Source of the DNA: Bacillota bacterium
Lineage (GTDB): Bacteria; Bacillota; Clostridia; Peptostreptococcales; Anaerovoracaceae
Reading direction: 5' to 3'
Assembly (NCBI GenBank): GCA_017621195.1
Contig: JAGATO010000207.1
Span: 1-6,384, forward strand
DNA: 6,384 bases
Both the position numbers and the translations under genes were made by a program. Below, piece after piece: positions 1-6,300 of this stretch (positions within the stretch are counted from its first letter, which is position 1; each line of letters begins with the position of its first letter). The notes under the pieces were generated by a model. It was not told the DNA's origin. It saw nothing but the letters and a program-made list of their open reading frames with translations, and did no database searches.

Positions 1-302
1 GTCCCCTAATGGGCAAAACTCTGGCCTGACGTACAGAAATCGCATATAAGGCCGTAAGCGAGGGTAAGTTTGCAAGACAAAACAAAGCCCAATAGCTACA
101 CGGAATCGTTCTACGGTAAATGCGGCAGGCAAAGAGGGAAAGAACGTGTGAGTACCCGGGGAGGTCTTGCGGACGCAGAAAAAAAATGCGCAGTAACAAC
201 GAACCGCAAGAAGTCAGCAGAGGCCATAGTACCGGGGGGAAAAAAAAACCGGGAAGGGCCGAACAATCGTAAGTCCTAAGTAGATTTCGGAAGGAGGTCA
301 AC
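1..302 (+). ncRNA. Group II intron ribozyme, 5' domains (I to start of IV)
   Basis: This stretch has no convincing gene. It carries sequence blocks that I recognise from memory as typical of clostridial group II introns upstream of the maturase: the opening TAATGGGC and CTCTGGCCTGACG, the GTTCTACGGTAAATGCGGCAG block near 108-127, GAACGTGTGAGTACC near 142-156, and GTCAGCAGAGGCCATAGTACC near 213-233. Two poly-A runs (179-186 and 240-248) look like expanded hairpin loops. Exact domain borders and exon-binding sites cannot be set by eye. Confidence 0.8.
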
Positions 303-1384
303 ATGAAGAACGCAGAATATCAGGGAAACCTGAGCTGCCCGCAAAGAGATAATGCGGAACATGAAGGGTATGCGGGAGCGCAGAGTGTTGGCAGTCAGGA
401 AGGAAAGGAACAGGACGGTGCAGACCTGCTTGAAAGGATTCTGAGCAGAGACAATTTGAACAGAGCCTACAAGCGGGTAAAGTCCAACAAAGGAGCGTCG
501 GGAATTGACGGAATGACCGTTGAGGATGCGCTTCCTTGGTTGAGAGAACACCGGGAGGAACTTCTGGAAACAATACGGCAGGGGAAATACAAGCCCCGGC
601 CGGTGCGTCGGAAGGAAATCTCCAAGCCGGAGTTATGGAAAACGGGCTGCTGGTGAAGACAGAAGAAGGCTCTCCCCAGGGAGGCCCGCTCAGTCCCTTG
701 CTTGCCAACATCTACCTGAACGAATACGACCAGGAGATGGCAAGGCGGGGCGTGCCTGTCATTCGGTATGCGGATGACATTGTGGTGCTGGCCAAAAGCA
801 AGCGTGCGGCAGAGCGGCTTCTGGAAACGACCCAGCGGTATCTTGAGGGAAAACTGAAACTCAAGATGAACGTGGAAAAGAGCAAGGTGGTCAGCGTGTT
901 TGCAATCCGAAATTTTAAGTTCCTGGGCTTTGCGTTAGGGAAGGGCAAGAATGGCATCTACATTCGAGCACACGCAAAGCCCTTGAAGAAAGCCAAGGCC
1001 AAGCTGAAAGAGCTGACTTCCCGCAGCCAGGGCAGAAATGTCCGGGTCGTGATGCAGAAGGTAAAAGTCTACATCCGGGGCTGGCTGGGCTACTTCGGGA
1101 TAGCGAGCATGAAAACAACCATGCAGGAATGGGACGGCTGGCTGCGCCGCAGATTCCGGTGCTACATCTGGAAGCAATGGAAGAATCCACGGACGAGAAT
1201 AAAGAACTTAATGAAGTTGGGTATGCTCCAATGGCAGGCATACAGAAATGGAAACTCTCAGAAGGGGTATTGGGCAGTTGCCGGTAGCGGTATTCTCACG
1301 CACTCAATAACAAACAAGAGACTCGTAGCAGCAGGATATTTTGAAATCCTGAACTACTACGAGTCCCTGCACTTATGCGATTGA
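303..1384 (+). pseudogene. ltrA-like: Group II intron maturase/reverse transcriptase, internal deletion and frameshift
   Basis: The intron-encoded protein normally splices its intron and reverse-transcribes it into new sites. AAGGAGG at 291-297, five bases before ATG 303, sets the start. The first frame (303-656) holds the N-terminal RT region, with LLERILSRDNLNRAYKRV, NKGASGIDGMTVED and YKPRPVRRKEISKP, then ends early at TGA 654-656. The second frame resumes at 626 with AGVMENGLLVKTEEG. It continues through SPQGGPLSPLLANIYLNE, the catalytic YADD (767-778), the KFLGF block, the maturase domain X and the C-terminal block ending near NYYESLHLCD. No HNH endonuclease domain follows. In intact relatives about 100 residues lie between KP and GVMENG, including RT blocks 2-4 and the first catalytic Asp. 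Their loss plus the frame change should abolish RT activity. A short product starting inside the second frame, for example at ATG 635, is possible but would lack the fingers and half the palm. Confidence 0.92.
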
Positions 1385-1416
1385 ACCGCCGTGTACGGAA
1401 CCGTACGCACGGTGGT
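1385..1416 (+). ncRNA. Group II intron domain V (catalytic core)
   Basis: A short hairpin begins immediately after the maturase stop codon, which abuts it. The lower helix pairs CCGCCGTGT (1386-1394) with GCACGGTGG (1407-1415), including a G-T wobble at the middle of a likely CGC catalytic triad (1387-1389). A two-base AC bulge (1405-1406) sits on the 3' side, as expected for domain V. The terminal part pairs ACG with CGT around GAAC and is shorter than in the Lactococcus LtrB intron. Nothing in the sequence suggests this domain is damaged. Confidence 0.85.
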
Positions 1417-1420
1417 GTGA

Positions 1421-1453
1421 GAGGTCGGCTAGGTAACTAGCCGCCTACTCAAT
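1421..1453 (+). ncRNA. Group II intron domain VI and 3' splice site
   Basis: CGGCTAG (1426-1432) pairs with CTAGCCG (1437-1443) around a GTAA tetraloop of the GNRA type. Below it GAG (1421-1423) pairs with CTC (1448-1450), leaving A1447 unpaired next to this base as the likely branch point. The 3' splice site is inferred at about 1453/1454 from the usual branch-to-end spacing and an AY ending. It could be off by one or two bases. Confidence 0.75.
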
Positions 1454-1454
1454 T

Positions 1455-1557
1455 GCTTAGGAAAAGCCGACGAACCTAACCCTGTGATCGGCAAGCCGCC
1501 GCAGTCGTGGAGGCGAAGACGGAACAGCGGTAGGTCAGACGTCGCACTTTCCTTAGC
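1455..1557 (+). other. Unidentified structured element (possible ncRNA or leader)
   Basis: The two ends are complementary over an interrupted long stem: GCTTAGG (1455-1461) with CCTTAGC (1551-1557, one mismatch), AAA plus G with CTTT (1547-1550), CGACG (1468-1472) with CGTCG (1540-1544), and ACCTA (1474-1478) with TAGGT (1531-1535). Inside, CCGC and GCGG can pair, as can GTC and GAC. I compared it from memory with common riboswitches (c-di-GMP, c-di-AMP, cobalamin, SAM, T-box), SRP RNA and integron attC sites, and none fits. It starts one or two bases after the intron's 3' end and runs directly into a terminator. It may be an exon RNA interrupted by the intron, a riboswitch-like leader, or a 3' UTR. 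Confidence 0.4.
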
Positions 1558-1598
1558 GATTGACGAGGTGGCGCGCTTCGCGTATTCGTCGATCTTTT
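1558..1598 (+). terminator. Rho-independent terminator upstream of the SLH gene
   Basis: GATTGACGA (1558-1566) pairs with TCGTCGATC (1586-1594), followed by a small internal loop and a CGCG/CGCG cap (1572-1575 with 1579-1582) around CTT. TTTT follows at once. It would end transcription coming from the intron and structured element before the SLH promoter. The T tract is short, so efficiency is uncertain. Confidence 0.7.
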
Positions 1599-1603
1599 CT
1601 GTA

Positions 1604-1631
1604 TTGAAAACAGTCTGAAAACTGCTATAAT
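1604..1631 (+). promoter_or_regulatory. Sigma-A promoter of the SLH protein gene, extended -10
   Basis: TTGAAA (1604-1609) and a perfect TATAAT (1626-1631) are separated by 16 bp. TGC directly before TATAAT makes an extended -10. Transcription should begin near 1638, giving a leader of about 58 nt. The spacer holds a small inverted repeat, CAGT (1611-1614) with ACTG (1621-1624). Confidence 0.85.
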
Positions 1632-1633
1632 GG

Positions 1634-1643
1634 ATGTATACAT
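1634..1643 (+). repeat. Perfect 10-bp palindrome at the predicted transcription start
   Basis: ATGTATACAT is a perfect palindrome lying 2 bp after the -10 hexamer and covering the expected start of the SLH transcript. Its place would suit an operator, but at this length it could be chance. Confidence 0.3.
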
Positions 1644-1695
1644 TGTTTGAAAGCGGATCGTTTGTCCGTCGTGTGTATGAAGAAAGGGGAAAGAA

Positions 1696-3090
1696 ATGAA
1701 AAAGATGTTGAGCGTAATGCTGGCTCTGCTGATGGTATTCGGCGGCGTGATGACAGCATTCGGCGCGGAGAGCGCAGCACCTGCCGACGTGCAGGGCACT
1801 TCTTACGAAGAAGCCGTAAAGGCGTTGCTGGAAGCTAACGTAGTTTCCGGCTATAAGGATGGGACGTATCGCCCGGCCAATACGCTGACGAGAGCTGAGG
1901 CTTGTGCGTTTTTAGTCAATTATCTGGCGCCCACCGCCGATGAACTGAAAGCTGCGGCTGACAGTGGATTCAGCGATGTGAAGGGCTGGGCCACCACCTA
2001 TGTGAACTACGCCGTAGAAAAGGGCATCGTTACCGGATATAAGGACGGTACCTTCCGCCCCTCCAATCAGGTCACCTATCAGGAAATGGCGGCGATGACC
2101 GTCAACGCCCTGGGCATCAATCCCAAGACTTTGACCGGTTCCTGGCCCAACAACTACGTCAACAAGGCTAAGAAATTGGGAATGTACGAGAACATCTCCG
2201 TCTCCAAGGCCAACGGCGACAAAGCCAACCGCGGCGACGTAGCAGAAATGATCTACAGTTTGATCAAGAGCAAGACCGCCAGCGCATCCGAAAGAATCGC
2301 GGCACAGTTGGCGGAAAGCCAGAAGGCTCTGGAAAATATGGAGAGCATCAGCTACGAAATGGTCATGGATATGAACCTGTCGGCGGACGGAGAAAGCGTG
2401 GATATGACCAGTAAGATGAATCTGGACATGATCCTGGATCCGCTGGCTATGTACATGACCGGGACTGTAAATTCCGCCGGAACGAACCAGGAAGTGGAAT
2501 ATTACTACGTGACAGAAGGCAGCGACCTGATCATGTATATGGGAATGGAAGGCGAATGGTATAAGATGTCCATGGGCGATGTCAATACCTATCTGGAGAA
2601 CTCCGATCCCACCAACGGCCTGGACATGTATCTGGAAGCCTTCGACACCATCCGGATTGAAGGACAGGACGTGGTGTTAGGAAAGCCCGCCACCAAGATC
2701 TATTGTGAACTGAGCGACGCTTACATCGAAGAAGCGCTGGAGACCGTCGGTGTTCTGAGCCAGAGTGGGCTGGAACTGGACGACGCCACCAAGGCCATGA
2801 TGGAAAACGTCATCGGCATGATGAAGGGCTTCGGCTACGAAATGTGGGTGGATAACGCAAGCGGCCAGCTGGTGAAGGTGCGCATGGATATGACGGAGCT
2901 GATGGGTTCCATCATGGGCGAGATCATGAAGGAGGCAGCGGAAAGCGATCCTGAAGCAGCTGAGGAAGTCGGCAGTATGACCATCGACAAGGTGGTCGTG
3001 GAAATGATCGTCAGCGGAATCAACACCGTGAAGGAAATTAACCTTCCCGCCGAGGCGAAGGACGCTGTAGACATCATGACCGGAGTCTAA
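1696..3090 (+). CDS. Secreted SLH-domain surface protein with C-terminal DUF6612-like domain
   Basis: Probably a cell-wall-anchored surface protein of unknown substrate, 464 residues. AAGGGGA (1684-1690) five bases before ATG 1696 supports the start. The N-terminus is a signal peptide (MKKM, a hydrophobic core, then TAFGA) with likely signal peptidase I cleavage after residue 23 or 24. There is no lipobox cysteine. SLH module 1 covers about residues 36-79 with GYKDGTYRP and the classical TRAE motif. Module 2 (about 90-138) has GYKDGTFRP but TYQE in place of TRAE. Module 3 (about 145-193) is degenerate, with NRGD. SLH modules are known to bind pyruvylated secondary wall polymers. Residues about 200-464 are Met- and acid-rich and contain MEGEWYKM and LGKPATKIYCEL. 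They resemble DUF6612, a family of extracytoplasmic proteins that are often lipoproteins and may have a LolA/LppX-like fold. That assignment is by pattern memory and less certain than the SLH call. The gene has its own promoter and terminator. Confidence 0.9.
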   Translation: MKKMLSVMLALLMVFGGVMTAFGAESAAPADVQGTSYEEAVKALLEANVVSGYKDGTYRPANTLTRAEACAFLVNYLAPTADELKAAADSGFSDVKGWATTYVNYAVEKGIVTGYKDGTFRPSNQVTYQEMAAMTVNALGINPKTLTGSWPNNYVNKAKKLGMYENISVSKANGDKANRGDVAEMIYSLIKSKTASASERIAAQLAESQKALENMESISYEMVMDMNLSADGESVDMTSKMNLDMILDPLAMYMTGTVNSAGTNQEVEYYYVTEGSDLIMYMGMEGEWYKMSMGDVNTYLENSDPTNGLDMYLEAFDTIRIEGQDVVLGKPATKIYCELSDAYIEEALETVGVLSQSGLELDDATKAMMENVIGMMKGFGYEMWVDNASGQLVKVRMDMTELMGSIMGEIMKEAAESDPEAAEEVGSMTIDKVVVEMIVSGINTVKEINLPAEAKDAVDIMTGV

Positions 3091-3126
3091 ACAACCAAGC
3101 CGGAATACAATCAACCGAGCGAAAGG

Positions 3127-3158
3127 CGCAGCAGTCGATATGACTGTTGCGTTTTTTT
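3127..3158 (+). terminator. Strong rho-independent terminator after the SLH gene
   Basis: CGCAGCAGTC (3127-3136) pairs with GACTGTTGCG (3142-3151) over 10 bp with one G-T pair, around a five-base loop, and is followed by seven T residues. It lies 36 bp after the SLH stop codon and insulates rpoB from read-through. Confidence 0.93.
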
Positions 3159-3160
3159 GC

Positions 3161-3191
3161 GCCCTGCGGCAAGTTTGAGCCCTGCGGCAAG
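3161..3191 (+). repeat. Two direct copies of GCCCTGCGGCAAG
   Basis: A 13-bp unit occurs at 3161-3173 and again at 3179-3191, separated by TTTGA. The second copy can also form a weak hairpin, CTGCG with CGCAG, ending at 3200. The repeat lies between the SLH terminator and the rpoB promoter. No function is evident. Confidence 0.7.
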
Positions 3192-3224
3192 CTCGCGCAG
3201 GAGCCTGTTTGCCAAAGGACGAAC

Positions 3225-3275
3225 AATGTACGGAAAGGTCTGAAAATTTGCAGAAAAAAATCGTCTAAATGTACG
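3225..3275 (+). repeat. Paired AATGTACG sites upstream of the rpoB promoter
   Basis: AATGTACG occurs at 3225-3232 and 3268-3275, each followed by a G/A-rich stretch. The start-to-start distance is 43 bp, close to four helical turns. This arrangement could suit a DNA-binding protein acting on the same face of the helix, but two 8-mers in AT-rich sequence may be coincidence. Confidence 0.3.
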
Positions 3276-3281
3276 AAAAAT

Positions 3282-3296
3282 AGGCAATAATTGCCT
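3282..3296 (+). promoter_or_regulatory. Perfect inverted repeat overlapping the rpoB -35 edge
   Basis: AGGCAA-TAA-TTGCCT is a perfect 6-bp inverted repeat with a 3-bp centre. Its last base is the first T of the -35 hexamer. The position would suit a repressor operator or an activator site. No regulator is identified. Confidence 0.45.
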
Positions 3297-3324
3297 TGAC
3301 GGCTTGATGAAATCATGCTATTAT
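3296..3324 (+). promoter_or_regulatory. Sigma-A promoter of rpoB, extended -10
   Basis: TTGACG (3296-3301) and TATTAT (3319-3324) are separated by 17 bp, and TGC before the -10 adds an extended element. The expected start is near 3331, leaving a leader of about 44 nt before the ATG. The spacer contains the small palindrome ATGAAATCAT (3307-3316). With the upstream terminator, this makes rpoB the first gene of its transcription unit. Confidence 0.88.
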
Positions 3325-3374
3325 AGTATATTGCCACGCAAAGTATTTTATTTTCATTGTAAGGAGGAAAGACG

Positions 3375-6300
3375 ATGCCTCAACCAATAAAAATAGGTAG
3401 AAAAACCAGAATGAGCTATTCCAAGATCAAAGAAGTAGCTCCTATGCCAAATCTGATCGAGATCCAGACAGCGTCCTACGACTGGTTCATGAAAGAAGGC
3501 TTAAAGGAAGTCTTTGAAGATATTTCTCCCATCAGAGATTATGCAGATAATCTGGTGCTGGAGTTTATCGATTATTCGATTTCCGATGCGCCGAAATACG
3601 ACCAGGAAGAATGTAAGGAGAGAGACGTAACGTATGCAGCTCCTCTGAAGGTCCGCGTTCGTCTGGTCAATAAAGAGACGGGTGAAGTCAAAGAACAGGA
3701 AGTCTTCATGGGAGATTTCCCCATCATGACGGAACAGGGAACCTTCATTTACAATGGAGCAGAGCGTGTCATCGTAACACAGCTGGTTCGTTCCCCCGGC
3801 CCCTACTATGATTATACATTAGACAAGTCCGGTAACAAGATGTTTTCCACCACCATCATCCCCAACAGAGGTGCATGGCTGGAATACGAAACCGACGCCA
3901 ACGAATCGCTTTCCGTCCGCGTCGACCGCACCAGAAAGCAGCCCATCACCGCTCTGCTGAGAGCGCTGTCCTACAAATCCGTCGAGGAGAAGATGGAGAG
4001 CGAACGCCGCAAGAACCCGGGGATGACCGATGCTGATCTGGCCAAGAAGATCCGCCGCGTGGGAGAATACCACACGCAGATCGCCGGAACGTTATACGAA
4101 GGAAGCAACGCAGAGATTCAGGCCGTTTTTGGACATGACGATAGACTGGAAAAGTCTCTGAGCAAAGATACGACCACCAATTACGAGGAAGGCCTGAAGG
4201 AAATTTACAAGAAGCTGCGTCCCGGTGAACCGGCCACCTTCGACAGCGCCTATGAACTGATCGAAGCTCTGTTCTTTGACGCCAAGCGCTACGACCTGGC
4301 CAAGGTGGGACGTTACAAGTACAACAAGAAGCTGGGCCTGTCCAACCGTATCGTCGGCTGCAACTTAGCCGAAGACGTGGTTTCTCCGTCCACCGGTGAA
4401 ATCCTGGGCGAAAAGGGACAGAGAATCACCCGCGATCTGGCCTTTGCCATCGAGGATTCCGGCTGTGAATTCGTATTTGTAGAAAGCAAGATCACCGAAG
4501 GAAAGTCCGTCAAGATCATCGGAAACAACTTCGTTGCCCTGCAGGACTACGTTCCCTTCTCCATCGAAGGTACGAAGCTGCCCAAGAAGGTCTTCTATCC
4601 TGTACTGAAGGAGATTCTGGAGAGCGAAGACGCTGCCGATCCTGACAAACTGAAGAAGCTGATTACGGAGATGAAGAACGAGCTGTCTCCGAAGCATATC
4701 ATTTTTGACGACATCATCGCCTCTGTATCCTATCTGCTGAACCTGACGGAAGGCATCGGCCAGGTAGATGATATCGACCATCTGGGAAATCGCCGTCTGA
4801 GAACCGTAGGCGAGCTGCTGCAGAATCAGTTCCGCATCGGTCTGGCCCGCATGGAGCGCGTCGTAAAGGAGAGAATGACCATTCAGGACATGGAGGCCAC
4901 CACGCCTCAGGCTCTGATGAACATCCGTCCCGTCACCGCTGCCATCAAGGAATTCTTCGGAAGTTCCCAGCTGTCTCAGTTCATGGACCAGAACAATCCT
5001 CTGGCTGAACTGACTCACAAGAGACGTCTGTCCGCGCTGGGTCCCGGCGGTCTGTCCAGAGAACGGGCCGGATTCGAAGTTCGAGACGTACACCATTCTC
5101 ACTACGGAAGAATGTGTCCCATCGAAACTCCCGAAGGTCCCAACATCGGTCTGATCGGTTCGCTGACCACCTACGGTATCGTCAACGAATACGGCTTCAT
5201 CGAAACTCCGTATCGGAGAATCGATAAGGAGACCGGTATCGTCAGCCACGATATTCAGTATCTGACTGCGGACGAAGAAGAAAACATCATCATCGCTCAG
5301 GCCAACGAACCTCTGGACGAAGAAGGTCACTTCGTCAACAAGAAGGTCGTTGCCAGAGGAGCCGGCGGCGAAATCGGTCTGTACGACAGAGAAAAAGCCG
5401 ACTATATGGACGTATCGCCGCGCCAGGTAGTATCCGTGGCAACCGCCATGATTCCCTTCCTGGAAAACGACGACGCAAACCGTGCGCTGATGGGTGCCAA
5501 CATGCAGCGCCAGGCCGTTCCCCTTCTGGTATCCGACGCACCGCGCGTAGGTACCGGCATGGAATACCAGGCAGCCTGCGACTCCGGCGTCGTCATCCTG
5601 TGCAAAAACTCCGGCGTCGTTGAATTCGTCGATGCGGAACGAATTAAGATCCGCAGAGATGACGGAAACGGCGTGGATGAATACAAGATGCTAAAGTACA
5701 AGAGATCCAATCAGGGTACCTGCATCAACCAGAAGCCCATCGTCAGCCACGGCGAACACATCGAAAAAGGTGAAGTGGTTGCCGACGGTCCTTCCACCGA
5801 TCAGGGTGAGATCGCGCTGGGCAAGAACCTGCTCATCGGCTTCATGACGTGGGAAGGTTATAACTACGAAGACGCCATCATTCTGAACGAGCGTCTGCTG
5901 ATGGATGACGTTTTGACATCCATCCACATTGAAGAATACGAATCCGAAGCCCGTGACACCAAGCTGGGACCGGAAGAAATTACCAGAGACATCCCCAACG
6001 TGGGTGAAGACGCTCTGAAGAACCTGGACGAAGACGGTATCATCCACATCGGTGCCGAAGTGGATGCCGGCGACATTCTGGTCGGTAAGGTAACGCCCAA
6101 GGGTGAAACCGAGCTGACGGCGGAAGAACGACTGCTGCGGGCCATCTTCGGCGAAAAGGCCAGAGAAGTCCGCGACACCTCGCTGCGCGTTCCCCACGGT
6201 GAAACCGGTATCGTCGTTGACGTGCGGATCTTTACCCGCGAAAACGGCGACGAGCTGCCGCCGGGCGTCAACAAGCTGGTTCGCTGCTACATCGCCACCA

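Larger units (their letters stand above)
1..1453 (+). mobile_element. Group II intron, maturase-defective copy
   Basis: A self-splicing, retrotransposing ribozyme. What is seen: a structured non-coding 5' part, a maturase/reverse transcriptase reading frame preceded by AAGGAGG, then domain V and a domain VI hairpin with a candidate bulged branch-point A at 1447. The 3' end is placed near 1453 because the branch A would then be 7 nt from the last intron base and the intron would end in AT. The usual GTGYG 5' end is not visible, so the first bases probably lie at or just before the window edge. The encoded protein has an internal deletion, so this copy should not move by itself. Splicing would need a maturase supplied by another intron copy. 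The 5' exon is outside the window, so the interrupted sequence is unknown. Confidence 0.9.

Noticed and set aside
70..279. Short plus-strand open frame in the 5' intron region
   Set aside because: This region is group II intron RNA, the peptide is low-complexity and basic, and the frame has no convincing ribosome binding site.
1474..1535. Possible integron attC site, since ACCTAAC fits the RYYYAAC core
   Set aside because: The partner core would need to be GTTAGGT, but the sequence has GGTAGGT. No integrase or cassette is present.
1455..1557. Possible SRP RNA or c-di-GMP riboswitch
   Set aside because: The SRP hallmark GGAAGG and the c-di-GMP core blocks (GCAAACC, ACGCAAAGCC) are absent.
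1476..1799. Minus-strand open frame crossing the structured element, terminator, promoter and SLH start
   Set aside because: It runs through clear regulatory signals of the opposite strand and shows no known domain.
2677..3114. Minus-strand open frame rich in His and Asp opposite the SLH gene
   Set aside because: Its His/Asp pattern is the antisense image of Met- and Asp-rich codons in the real gene. It is not an independent metal-binding protein.
4959..5060. Possible rifampicin-resistance mutations in rpoB
   Set aside because: The visible cluster residues (Asp538, His548, Ser553 and neighbours) match the wild-type sensitive pattern.
4365..5330. Long open frame of 321 codons on the minus strand inside rpoB
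   Set aside because: It lies wholly within the strongly conserved rpoB frame, has no ribosome binding site context that I can see and no recognisable domain. It is a shadow caused by rpoB codon use.
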